From Paracoccus versutus (GTDB taxonomy: Bacteria > Pseudomonadota > Alphaproteobacteria > Rhodobacterales > Rhodobacteraceae), in NCBI RefSeq assembly GCF_000763885.1, contig NZ_JRKO01000003.1, forward strand, positions 62,001-126,000: DNA of 64,000 nucleotides, in the 5' to 3' direction. The notes beneath the pieces are model-generated. The model made no database searches and was not told the DNA's origin. It saw only the letters and a program-made list of their open reading frames with translations. Below are positions 35,290 through 43,267 of this stretch, piece by piece. How positions within the stretch are numbered: the stretch's first letter is position 1; every line of letters starts with the position of its first letter. Both the position numbers and the translations under genes were made by a program.

Positions 35290-35651
35290 TAGTGAAAGAC
35301 ATCACGATACCGGACGACAGGATCGACCGCTTCATCCTCGACCTGCTGACCGCGCTGGACGAGACGCAGATCAGCATGACGGAGATCCGCGTCTACCTCG
35401 TTCTCAGCCAGTCGTCCCTGCCGCTGAGCCTGAGCGAGATAGCAAGGCGGATCAATCGAGACCGGAAGATGGCTCGAACCATCATCGATAAGATGCGCGA
35501 ATCCGGCTTCGTCGCCAATGAGCGAGATGGGATTTCCCTCACGCAGGAGAGTGAGGATGAGCGGCAGAGGCTCAATGGTCTCGTGGCAGATGCTCTTGGG
35601 GCTAGTGTCGGGACCAGAAAGCGCAGTTCTGGGCCGGGGCCCGCAGAATGA
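35286..35651 (+). CDS. Winged-helix (MarR-like) small DNA-binding protein
   Basis: 121 aa. MTEIRVYLVLSQSSLPLSLS, EIARRINRDRKMARTIIDKM and the wing-like SGFVANERDGISLT form a probable winged helix-turn-helix; the tail is polar. GGAGGTG lies seven bases before the start. It is translationally coupled to a 52-residue protein and divergent from the truncated XRE gene. Target unknown. Confidence 0.65.
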   Translation: MIVKDITIPDDRIDRFILDLLTALDETQISMTEIRVYLVLSQSSLPLSLSEIARRINRDRKMARTIIDKMRESGFVANERDGISLTQESEDERQRLNGLVADALGASVGTRKRSSGPGPAE

Positions 35652-35734
35652 TCGGTTGAAACAGAAGTGCCCGGCTCCAGTCGAGCGCCTCCATTCTTTC
35701 ATCCCATCTTCAACCGGCGCGAGGGGGCATCAGC

Positions 35735-36250
35735 ATGGACACGGCCTATTCGATCAACCGGCACTGGTCGGATCGTTTTATCCCCGAGATCCGCCGGATC
35801 GTCGGCGCGCATCTGTTGCAGGTCGCGCCGGAATACCTCGATACGCGCCATGCCACCGATCTGCTGATGCTGGACGGCCGCGACATGCGCATTGCTGCCC
35901 GCGTGCGGCGCCATGGCTATGCCGGCCGCTATCCCTATGACTTCACCATTCGCTCGCGCCTGCCTTCGGGCAACCCGACCGAACTGGCCAAGATTGTGAA
36001 CGGCGAAGGCGATTGGCTGTTCTACGGTCATGCCAATGCGGGCGAGACGGGCTTTGACCTCTGGGGGCTCCTGGACCTGCGGGCGTTCCGGGCCGGGCTG
36101 ATCCGTCACGCCTCGAACGGCTACCGCATCGCCTCGGGCGACCGGGTGAACACGGACGGCACCTGCTTCAAGTGGTTCGATATCCGCTCCTTCCCCAAGG
36201 AGCCGCCGCTGGTGCTGGCGACCTCGGGGCCGTCGCCCTGGCGGGCCTGA
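35735..36250 (+). CDS. Hypothetical protein of the accessory region
   Basis: 171 aa behind a good GAGGGGG site. It has no signal peptide or membrane helix. Notable blocks are TDLLMLDGRDMRIAARVRRH and LVLATSGPSPWRA. The D-x(n)-RVRR arrangement near residue 50 faintly recalls phage nucleases of the PD-(D/E)XK type, but I would not assign a function. Confidence 0.7.
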   Translation: MDTAYSINRHWSDRFIPEIRRIVGAHLLQVAPEYLDTRHATDLLMLDGRDMRIAARVRRHGYAGRYPYDFTIRSRLPSGNPTELAKIVNGEGDWLFYGHANAGETGFDLWGLLDLRAFRAGLIRHASNGYRIASGDRVNTDGTCFKWFDIRSFPKEPPLVLATSGPSPWRA

Positions 36251-36253
36251 CTG

Positions 36254-36325
36254 CCACTTTCTCGGCCCAACCCGAAAGTGGGTGAACAAGAGTGCATTGG
36301 CAGCCTCCGCATGTTGCGGGGTTTT
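36254..36325 (+). terminator. Hairpin pair, possible terminator
   Basis: CCACTTTC / GAAAGTGG (36254-36281) lies just after the stop of the preceding gene. It is followed by CCGCA-TGT-TGCGG with GGTTTT (36307-36325). Neither is a textbook terminator. Confidence 0.35.
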
Positions 36326-36491
36326 GCCGTGTCAGGGGCTGCGGATCTGCCATGCCTCGGCCGATCCCTGTTCCATAGGCTGGTCGACCCTCCCATTCTG
36401 GCAAGCACAAAGCACAACGGCCGGTGTTATCGCTTGTCCGGGACCTCAGGACTTCCTAGCCTAGGCCCAAGCCTTGAAGGGAAAGTGGATC

Positions 36492-36884
36492 ATGCAGAAG
36501 AAAGTCATTCTGATCGTCGGGCCGTTGCTGCTCGCCGCCTGCACCGCATCGGACAATTACAGCGAAATCATCGCGCGCTCCACGCCGCCCAGCGCCGCCT
36601 TGAAGTCCGAGATTGTGGCTGGTGCCAAGGAACTCATCTATGACCCCGCCTCGATCCGCGATGCCGAGATTTCCAACGTGGCGACCTTGCCGGATGGGTT
36701 GCAAGGCGTCTGCGTCCGTGCCGACAGCAAGGATGTCTCGGGCCGCTATCTGGGGGTGCACAGCATCGGCATCCCGATCCGGGACGGCAAGATTGCCGGC
36801 GGCAGCCTGGATCACCCCCTCTGTGACCGCTCGGACATTCAGTGGCAGCCCTTCCCCGAGCTTGAGCGGCTTCCTGGCGCATAG
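36492..36884 (+). CDS. Small lipoprotein of unknown function
   Basis: 130 aa. MQKKVILIVGPLLLAACTAS is a lipoprotein signal with the lipobox LAAC, so the mature protein should be lipidated at the cysteine and face the periplasm. The rest includes AKELIYDPASIRDAEISN and GVCVRADSKDVSGRYLG, a pattern seen in small Rhodobacteraceae lipoproteins. The start at 36492 follows AAGGGAAAG. Confidence 0.75.
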   Translation: MQKKVILIVGPLLLAACTASDNYSEIIARSTPPSAALKSEIVAGAKELIYDPASIRDAEISNVATLPDGLQGVCVRADSKDVSGRYLGVHSIGIPIRDGKIAGGSLDHPLCDRSDIQWQPFPELERLPGA

Positions 36885-37076
36885 GGGCTCCTGCTTCGTG
36901 TTTGCCGCTCCTTCCGCTACACAAGGGATGCAGCGGAGGGAGCGGCTTGCGATTCCAAAGGGCCATGCCTCTCCCGACGCCTGCGACACACACGCCCTTT
37001 GTCGCGAATGTCGCGACATCCAATCCTCGCCCCATGGTGTTATCCTTCGACAGGAGCAATCGGAGCGCGCACAGCC

Positions 37077-37442
37077 ATGGCAGAGGAACGGAACGAGCGG
37101 GCAGCGGCGGTGAGAGGGCTGATGGGCAGGTGCCCGCATTGCGGCAAGGGTCGGCTGTTCAGGGGATACCTGACCATCGTGCAGGAGTGCGAATCCTGCG
37201 GCGAGCCGCTGGGGCTCTATCGGGCGGCCGATGGCCCGGCCTTCTTCACCATGACCATCATGCTCCTGCTGTTGATCCCGATGATCGGCTTTGCCTGGGG
37301 GCTTTATCGGCCGGATCCGGTCACGCTGCTGGTCTCGGTAGGGCTGGCGACAACCGTGCTGACCCTGGTCATCCTCCGTCTCGTGAAGGGCGCGTTCGTG
37401 GGATACCTGTGGGCCAAGCATGAACAGGACAGGGGCGCCTGA
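37077..37442 (+). CDS. DUF983 family zinc-ribbon membrane protein
   Basis: 121 aa. Two CxxC knuckles (GRCPHCGKGRLF and ECESCGEPLG) form a probable zinc ribbon, followed by two membrane helices (about residues 58-78 and 84-104). This is the usual DUF983 design. Function unknown; relatives often lie near cytochrome oxidase assembly genes, but not here. The gene looks intact within the accessory region. Confidence 0.9.
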   Translation: MAEERNERAAAVRGLMGRCPHCGKGRLFRGYLTIVQECESCGEPLGLYRAADGPAFFTMTIMLLLLIPMIGFAWGLYRPDPVTLLVSVGLATTVLTLVILRLVKGAFVGYLWAKHEQDRGA

Positions 37443-37499
37443 CCCTGCGCCGGCCAAGGCCAGCCCCTGCGAACCCGTTTCCGCAGGGGCGGCCGCCGG

Positions 37500-37700
37500 T
37501 CAGCCGAGCAGCCAATAGGCGGCCAGGGCAATCGCGCCAAAGCCGGCAAGCATGATGCACCAGTTCAGCAGCACGGCCTTGCCGGACTGGAGCTGTTCGG
37601 GTGTGGGCGGTGTTTCGGCAGGTTCAGGCGCATCGCGGGTCTTTGGTTTTTCGGCAAAAGGTGTCCGGCGCGTGGCCGGTTCATCTTCATGGGAAGTCAT
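37500..37700 (-). CDS. Small single-helix membrane protein
   Basis: 66 aa. A charged, proline-rich N-terminus is followed by a membrane helix (VLLNWCIMLAGFGAIALAAY). AAGGACGACAG precedes the ATG at 37700. Convergent with DUF983. No family recognised. Confidence 0.65.
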   Translation of the reverse strand: MTSHEDEPATRRTPFAEKPKTRDAPEPAETPPTPEQLQSGKAVLLNWCIMLAGFGAIALAAYWLLG

Positions 37701-37763
37701 CTGTCGTCCTTCGTGAACGCAAGGGTCATGATCTGCCAGCCCGGAACCGGGGGCAGAATGCTG

Positions 37764-38135
37764 TCAGGCGGTCATGGGAAGGGACGGGGGTGCACGGGCG
37801 CAGGGGGCGAGCCTGCCGGCACAGACACCGGTTTGCGGCTGATAGGCATAGGCGAGAGATGCCGCGATGCGCGGCGGAAGAGACGGGGGCTCCGGTGGCG
37901 GCAGCGCCGTCGCGGCCAGCGGGCGGATCTGCACCGCATCCTTTCGGGCGATCAGGTCGCGCCCGTGGATCGCCGCCAGGGTCAGGGCCGGCGCGGTCAG
38001 TTTCTGGGACTGGCCTGCCGCCGCGGTGACCTGTGGTCCGGGCAACATGACGACCAGCAGGGCCAGCAGCAGGGCCAGCCACAGCCTTGCCACATGCGAT
38101 GGATTCGCCGTTTCAGGGGCCTGTGGGTCCGTCAT
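37764..38135 (-). CDS. Hypothetical exported or membrane protein
   Basis: 123 aa from the ATG at 38135. A polar start precedes a hydrophobic stretch (LWLALLLALLVVMLPGPQVT) that would act as signal or anchor; the remainder is Pro/Ala-rich. No ribosome site is visible and the frame continues upstream, so both start and reality are uncertain. Confidence 0.4.
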   Translation of the reverse strand: MTDPQAPETANPSHVARLWLALLLALLVVMLPGPQVTAAAGQSQKLTAPALTLAAIHGRDLIARKDAVQIRPLAATALPPPEPPSLPPRIAASLAYAYQPQTGVCAGRLAPCARAPPSLPMTA

Positions 38136-38389
38136 GCTCTGACTGATCCATGTATTCCGGCTGGGACGCAAGGCTTCAGGGTTGCCCCCACCCGGCAGAG
38201 TAGCAACCGAATAGCCGCAGGTTGCGATTCCTGATCGTCGCGAAAGCCAGCCACGGCAACCCTTCTGACGACCCGATTGCCCAGAATCGCGGAATAGCGA
38301 CAATCGCAGGTCGAGAAAGATGGAAATGCTCGGGTGCGACAATGCTCGCACAGCGCCGGCAGGCCCGTTCCGCTGGCCGGGGTGTCTGA

Positions 38390-38629
38390 CAGAGCGAATC
38401 TCAGCCTGCCTGGGACTATCGCGCCGACCTCCGGGCGCGGGCTGTCGCAGAGGCGCCAGCAGACTGTCCGATCAAGGGCAACATCTCGAACAAGGGCGAG
38501 CGGATCTATCACACGCCCTGGTCGCCAGCCCATGCCAAGACCCGGATCGATGAGAGCAGGGGCGAGCGCTGGTTTTGCGACGAGGCCGAGGCTATCGCCG
38601 CCGGTTGGCGCGCGGCGCGCTGGCGCTAG
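38390..38629 (+). pseudogene. Sunset-domain 3' remnant of a nuclease-like gene
   Basis: The frame ends with CPIKGNISNKGERIYHTPWS, ERWFCDEAEAIAAGWRAARW and a stop. This is the 'sunset' domain commonly found at the C-terminus of thermonuclease-type and exported alphaproteobacterial proteins. A stop codon at 38387 closes the frame upstream, and no catalytic domain is present, so only the tail survives. Confidence 0.7.
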
Positions 38630-38747
38630 ATTCGGAGCATCCTGAGCGGCTTCGAATTGTCCCCCATGTGTCCCCCAAGGAGGTGTTAGCGCCCAAACCG
38701 CCTCGTAGGCAGTTTCTCGTAACCGCTTGTCATGTAAGGAAGTTCAG

Positions 38748-38823
38748 TGGTGAGCCCGACAGGATTCGAACCTGTGACCCACTGATTAAAAGTCAGTTGC
38801 TCTACCAACTGAGCTACGGGCCC
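38748..38823 (-). tRNA. tRNA-Lys (UUU)
   Basis: 76 nt with encoded CCA. The acceptor stem GGGCCCG pairs with CGGGCTC (one G-U), discriminator A. The anticodon loop CTTTTAA between ACTGA and TCAGT gives UUU. TAGCTCAGTTGG and GGTTCGAATCC are the standard D- and T-arm sequences. It bounds the accessory region on the right. Confidence 0.97.
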
Positions 38824-38919
38824 ATCGCACGGGGGGCTAACTACGGTCGGCGGCTGACAGGGTCAAGCGGAAAAATCGCGCCTCTGGCAGAATCTTTTCG
38901 GCAGGAGTATGTCAGCGCC

Positions 38920-39747
38920 ATGGAACACCAGCAAAACCTCGGTCAGGGTACCCCTCTGCCCTTCATGAAGATGCACGGGCTCGGCAACGACTTCGTCGTT
39001 GTCGACAGCCGCCGCTCGGGCGCGCTGCCCGATGCCGCGACCGTGGCCGCCATCGCCGATCGCCATCGCGGCGTCGGATTCGACCAGCTTGCCGTCATCC
39101 TGCCCGGCGAGAATGCCGATGCGCGGCTGGTGTTCTTCAACGCCGACGGCTCGGTCTCGGCGGCCTGCGGCAATGCCACGCGCTGCGTCGCGCGCTTCCT
39201 GATGGACGAGACCGGCGCCCCCGCGCTGCGGCTGGCCACCGACCACGCCGTGCTTGCGGCCGAGGATGCCGGGAACCGCCTGACCCGCGTCAACATGGGT
39301 GCGCCGGTGCTGGACTGGGCCGGGATCCCGCTGGCCGGGGATGTCGATACGCTGCACCTGCCCGTCGAGGGCGATCCGGTGGCGACCGGCATGGGCAACC
39401 CGCACATGACCTTCTTCGTGCCCGATGCGGCGGCGGTGGACCTGGACCGCTTCGGCCCGGCGCATGAGCATCATCCGCTTTATCCGCAGCGGACGAATGT
39501 CGAGATCGTTCAGGTCGTCTCGGACAGCGAGATCATCCTGCGCATCTGGGAGCGCGGCACCGGCATCACGCTGGCCTCGGGGTCGTGTTCCTGCGCGGCC
39601 GTCGTCGCCGCCGCAAGGCGCGGGTTGACCGGGCGGCGGGTCAGGGTCAACGTGCCGGGCGGCGTGCTGGAGATCGACTGGCGCGAGGACGGGGTCTGGA
39701 TGACCGGCCCGACCGCGCATGTCTTCGACGGGGTCTGGCGCGGATGA
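38920..39747 (+). CDS. dapF: Diaminopimelate epimerase
   Basis: 275 aa. KMHGLGNDFVVVDSRRSG is the canonical beginning. The two catalytic cysteines are in SAACGNATRCVARF and ASGSCSCAAVVAA. It converts LL- to meso-diaminopimelate for lysine and peptidoglycan. The ATG at 38920 adds a short leader before the usual MKMHG; GGAG lies 13 bases upstream. It overlaps mtaB by four bases. Confidence 0.96.
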   Translation: MEHQQNLGQGTPLPFMKMHGLGNDFVVVDSRRSGALPDAATVAAIADRHRGVGFDQLAVILPGENADARLVFFNADGSVSAACGNATRCVARFLMDETGAPALRLATDHAVLAAEDAGNRLTRVNMGAPVLDWAGIPLAGDVDTLHLPVEGDPVATGMGNPHMTFFVPDAAAVDLDRFGPAHEHHPLYPQRTNVEIVQVVSDSEIILRIWERGTGITLASGSCSCAAVVAAARRGLTGRRVRVNVPGGVLEIDWREDGVWMTGPTAHVFDGVWRG

Positions 39748-41006
39748 AGGACATGAAGCCCCCGGTTTTCGCGACCCTCGGCTGCCGGCTGAACGCCTAT
39801 GAGACCGAGGCCATGCGCGAGATGGCCGAGGCCGCCGGGCTGCAGGGCGCGGTGATCGTGAACACCTGCGCGGTGACGGCCGAGGCGGTGCGCAAGGCCC
39901 GGCAGGAGATCCGCCGGCTGGCGCGGGAAAATCCCGGCGCCCCGGTCATCGTCACCGGCTGCGCGGCGCAGACCGAGCCCGAGACCTTTGCCGCCATGGC
40001 CGAGGTCAGCCGCGTCATCGGCAACCATGAAAAGATGCAGCCCGCGACCTGGGCCGCGATGCAGGCCCCCGACCTGATCGGCGAGACCGAGAAGGTGCAG
40101 GTCGACGACATCATGTCCGTGCGCGAGACGGCGGGCCACCTGATCGACGGCTTCGGCCGGCACCGCGCCTATGTGCAGGTGCAGAACGGCTGCGACCATC
40201 GCTGCACCTTCTGCATCATCCCCTATGGCCGCGGCAATTCGCGTTCCGTGCCGGCCGGGGTGGTGGTGGACCAGATCCGGCGGCTGCGCGACCGCGGCTT
40301 CAAGGAGGTGGTGCTGACCGGGGTCGACCTGACCTCCTGGGGGGCGGACCTGCCGGGGCAGCCGCGGCTGGGCGACCTGGTCATGCGCATCCTGCGGCTG
40401 GTGCCGGACCTGCCGCGGCTGCGGATCAGCTCGATCGATTCGATCGAGGCGGACGAGAACCTGATGCTGGCCATCGCCACCGAGCCGCGGCTGATGCCGC
40501 ATCTGCACCTGTCCTTGCAGGCGGGCGACGACATGATCCTGAAGCGGATGAAGCGCCGCCACCTGCGCGACGACGCCATCCGCTTTTGCGAGGAGGCGCG
40601 GCGGCTGCGGCCCGGCATCGTCTTTGGCGCCGACATCATCGCCGGCTTCCCGACCGAGACCGAGGCGATGTTCGACAACAGCCTGAAGCTGGTCGAGGAT
40701 TGCGGGCTGACCTTCCTGCATGTGTTCCCCTATTCGGCGCGCAAGGGCACGCCCGCGGCGCGGATGCCGCGCGTGCCGGGCCCGGCGATCAGGGAGCGGG
40801 CGGCGCGGCTGCGGGCGGCGGGCGATGCGGCGCTGGCCCGGCATCTTGAGGCCGAGGTCGGCGCGGCGCGCATGGTGCTGACCGAGGGGCCGCGCCTGGG
40901 CCGGACGGAGCATTTCACCGAGGTCGCCTTTGACCGCGACATGCCCGAGGGCACGCTGATGGAGCTGCGCATCGCCGGCCATGACGGGCAGCGGCTGAGG
41001 GCCTGA
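39744..41006 (+). CDS. mtaB: tRNA t6A37 methylthiotransferase MtaB
   Basis: 420 aa. The MTTase N-domain has cysteines in TLGCRLNAYE, VNTCAVT and VTGCAAQ; the radical-SAM cluster motif is CDHRCTFCIIPYGRG. A TRAM-like C-terminus follows. MtaB converts t6A to ms2t6A at position 37 of ANN-decoding tRNAs. The NAYETE after GCRLN separates it from MiaB and RimO. Coupled to dapF by an ATGA overlap. Confidence 0.93.
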   Translation: MKDMKPPVFATLGCRLNAYETEAMREMAEAAGLQGAVIVNTCAVTAEAVRKARQEIRRLARENPGAPVIVTGCAAQTEPETFAAMAEVSRVIGNHEKMQPATWAAMQAPDLIGETEKVQVDDIMSVRETAGHLIDGFGRHRAYVQVQNGCDHRCTFCIIPYGRGNSRSVPAGVVVDQIRRLRDRGFKEVVLTGVDLTSWGADLPGQPRLGDLVMRILRLVPDLPRLRISSIDSIEADENLMLAIATEPRLMPHLHLSLQAGDDMILKRMKRRHLRDDAIRFCEEARRLRPGIVFGADIIAGFPTETEAMFDNSLKLVEDCGLTFLHVFPYSARKGTPAARMPRVPGPAIRERAARLRAAGDAALARHLEAEVGAARMVLTEGPRLGRTEHFTEVAFDRDMPEGTLMELRIAGHDGQRLRA

Positions 41007-41030
41007 GGGCGGTCCATCGTCGCGGTCGCC

Positions 41031-41105
41031 GGGGGGCTGTCTGCCCCCCGTCCATCGGCCAGGGGCCGATGGCCTCCCCCCGAGGATATTTGTCCACGGA
41101 AGAAG
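41031..41105 (+). repeat. Hairpin repeat with GGRTATTTG core, copy B
   Basis: Two perfect hairpins, GGGGGGC-TGTCT-GCCCCCC (41031-41049) and CATCGGCC-AGG-GGCCGATG (41053-41071), are followed by CCCCCGAGGATATTTGTCCA and GGAAGAAG. The block lies 25 bases after mtaB. Related cores occur at 27055, 63426 and 63497. Such elements are scattered in Rhodobacteraceae genomes and may end transcripts. Confidence 0.8.
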
Positions 41106-41228
41106 CCGGGGGAGGGGTGCCGCCATTGCGGTCCTGATGGGCATTTGCCCTGCCGGGGGGCGGGATTTTCGGCCAGGTCGGGAACATTTCCTTGCCGGGC
41201 GGGGCGGCTGTCCATAATCCTTGGGCCG

Positions 41229-42146
41229 ATGACCTTGCTTTATACGCATCCCTCGGGGCTTTTGCATGTGACGCCGCCCAGCCATCCCGAGCAGGTGGCC
41301 CGGCTGGATGCCGTGCTGGCGGCGCTGGAGGGGGCCGACCTGCGGCGGCGCGAGGCGCCCGAGGCGGCGGATCGGGACATCCTGCGCGCCCATCCGGCCG
41401 AATACCTGGCGCTGCTGCGGCGGAAGGTGCCGGCCGAGGGCTGGAGCATGCTCGATTCGGACACCTACCTGGCGCCGGGCAGCCTGGAGGCCGCGCGCCA
41501 TGCCGCGGGCGGGGTTTGCGCCGCCGTGGATGCGGTGCTGGCGGGCGAGGCGCCCAATGCCTTCGTCGCCATGCGCCCGCCCGGCCACCATGCCGAGCGC
41601 ATGAAGGCGATGGGATTCTGCATCCTGTCCTCGGTCGCGATCGGGGCCAAGCGGGCGCTGGAGCATCATGGGCTGGACCGGGTGGCGGTGCTGGATTTCG
41701 ACGTGCATCACGGCAACGGCACCCAGGACGTGCTGTGGGACGAGAAGCGGGCGTTGTTCGCCTCGACCCACCAGGTGCCGCTTTATCCCGGCACCGGCGC
41801 GCCGGCCGAGCGGGGCGCGCATGGCCAGGTCGTCAATGTCGCGCTGGCGCCGGGCAGCGGCGGGGACGAGGCGCGTGCCGCCTGGGCGGCGATCTGCGAC
41901 CGGGTCGCGGCATGGCGGCCGCAGCTGGTGCTGGTCTCGGCCGGGTTCGACGCCCATGCCGCGGACCCGCTGGCCTCGCTGATCTGGGACGAGGCCGATT
42001 TCACCGCCATCACCCGGATGATCTGCGATACGGCGGCCGCCTGTTCGGCCCCGGTGGTATCGGCGCTGGAAGGCGGATATGATCTTGCCGCTCTGGGCCG
42101 CTCGGCGCGCGCCCATGTCGATGTGCTGAGGGAGACTGCGGCGTGA
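41229..42146 (+). CDS. Histone deacetylase family amidohydrolase
   Basis: 305 aa. Zinc-site and catalytic blocks are intact: RPPGHHAE (tandem His), VLDFDVHHGNGTQD (Asp and His ligands), SAGFDAHAADPLA (Asp) and EGGYDLAAL. Bacterial members deacetylate acetylpolyamines, acetoin-related proteins or other small amides. It shares a 4-base overlap with xseB and so heads the xseB-ispA-dxs cluster, as in other Rhodobacteraceae. Confidence 0.93.
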   Translation: MTLLYTHPSGLLHVTPPSHPEQVARLDAVLAALEGADLRRREAPEAADRDILRAHPAEYLALLRRKVPAEGWSMLDSDTYLAPGSLEAARHAAGGVCAAVDAVLAGEAPNAFVAMRPPGHHAERMKAMGFCILSSVAIGAKRALEHHGLDRVAVLDFDVHHGNGTQDVLWDEKRALFASTHQVPLYPGTGAPAERGAHGQVVNVALAPGSGGDEARAAWAAICDRVAAWRPQLVLVSAGFDAHAADPLASLIWDEADFTAITRMICDTAAACSAPVVSALEGGYDLAALGRSARAHVDVLRETAA

Positions 42147-42379
42147 CCGAGATCGAGAACATGTCCTTCGAGGATGCGATGAAAGAGCTGGAGGCGACCG
42201 TCGGCCGGCTGGAGCATGGCGAGGCCACGCTGGAGGAATCGATCAAGCTTTACGAGCGCGGCGCCTTGCTGCGGGCGCATTGCGACCAGCGCCTGCGCGA
42301 GGCCGAGGAGCGGGTGGAAAGGATCACGCTGGCCGCGAACGGCCAGCCCCAGGGCACCGCGCCGGCCGAGGGGCTGTGA
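42143..42379 (+). CDS. xseB: Exodeoxyribonuclease VII small subunit
   Basis: 78 aa starting with GTG in overlap with the preceding gene. MSFEDAMKELEATVGRLEHG and ATLEESIKLYERGALLRAHC are the family's helical signature. It joins XseA in a single-strand exonuclease. The stop overlaps the ispA start (TGATG). Confidence 0.96.
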   Translation: MTEIENMSFEDAMKELEATVGRLEHGEATLEESIKLYERGALLRAHCDQRLREAEERVERITLAANGQPQGTAPAEGL

Positions 42380-43242
42380 TGCAGGAGCGCCTGGGCGAGG
42401 TGAAGGCGCAGGTCCAGGCCGCGCTGGACGGGGCCATGGCCGGCCTGCCCGCGGGCGAGCTGGCCGATGCCATGCGCTATGCCTGCACCGGCGGCAAGCG
42501 CATCCGCGCCTTCCTGGCCATGGAATCGGCGCGGCTGTTCGGCCTGGGCGACGCGGCTGCGCTGCCGGTCGCGGCGGCGGTCGAGGCGCTGCATGCCTAT
42601 AGCCTGGTCCATGACGACCTGCCCTCGATGGACGACGACGACCTGCGCCGCGGCCTGCCGACCGTGCATGTGCAATGGTCCGAGGCGACCGCGATCCTGG
42701 CCGGCGATGCGCTGCAAAGCCTGGCCTTCGGCCTGCTGACCGAGCCGCAGATCGGCCCGCCCGAGGCGCGGCTGGCGCTGGTGCGGGGCCTTTCGGAGGC
42801 CGCGGGTGGGCGCGGCATGGTCTGGGGCCAGGCGCTGGACATCGCCGCCGAGACCGCCGCCGCCCCGCTGGACCTTGCCGCCATCACGCGGCTGCAGCAG
42901 GCGAAGACCGGGGCGCTGATCCAGTTCGCCGCCACCGCCGGCGCGGTCATGGCCGGCAAGGATCCCGGCCCGCTGGCGGACTATGCCCGCAACCTGGGCC
43001 TGGCCTTCCAGATCCAGGACGACATCCTCGACGTGACCGGCAGCGAGGCCGAGACCGGCAAGCGCACCGGCAAGGACGGGGCCGCGAACAAGGCGACCTT
43101 CGTCTCGCTCTTGGGGCTGGAGGGCGCGCGGGACAAGGCGCGCGCGCTGGTCCGCGACGCCGAAACCGCCCTGGATGCCTATGGCGAGGGCGCAGGAAAC
43201 TTGCGGCAGCTCGCGCGTTTCGTTATCGAACGCGACGCCTGA
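42379..43242 (+). CDS. ispA: Farnesyl/geranyl diphosphate synthase
   Basis: 287 aa. The first Asp-rich motif is [15 protein letters not shown] and the second is [11 protein letters not shown], with GGKRIRAFL upstream for the IPP-binding Lys/Arg. It condenses IPP with DMAPP and GPP. Position between xseB and dxs is conserved in many proteobacteria, and overlapping codons imply a single transcript. Confidence 0.95.
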   Translation: MQERLGEVKAQVQAALDGAMAGLPAGELADAMRYACTGGKRIRAFLAMESARLFGLGDAAALPVAAAVEALHAYSLVHDDLPSMDDDDLRRGLPTVHVQWSEATAILAGDALQSLAFGLLTEPQIGPPEARLALVRGLSEAAGGRGMVWGQALDIAAETAAAPLDLAAITRLQQAKTGALIQFAATAGAVMAGKDPGPLADYARNLGLAFQIQDDILDVTGSEAETGKRTGKDGAANKATFVSLLGLEGARDKARALVRDAETALDAYGEGAGNLRQLARFVIERDA

Positions 43243-43267
43243 CAGCCCGCCCGGAGAGGGGCAAGCC

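Noticed and set aside
31901-38747. Search for a direct repeat of the tRNA-Ser 3' end that would mark island attachment sites
   Set aside because: I saw no second copy of the tRNA-Ser T-arm/acceptor sequence before tRNA-Lys and no integrase gene, so a site-specific integration cannot be claimed.
39510-42116. An 868-codon minus-strand open frame
   Set aside because: It crosses dapF, mtaB and the deacetylase gene antisense; all three plus-strand genes have intact catalytic motifs.
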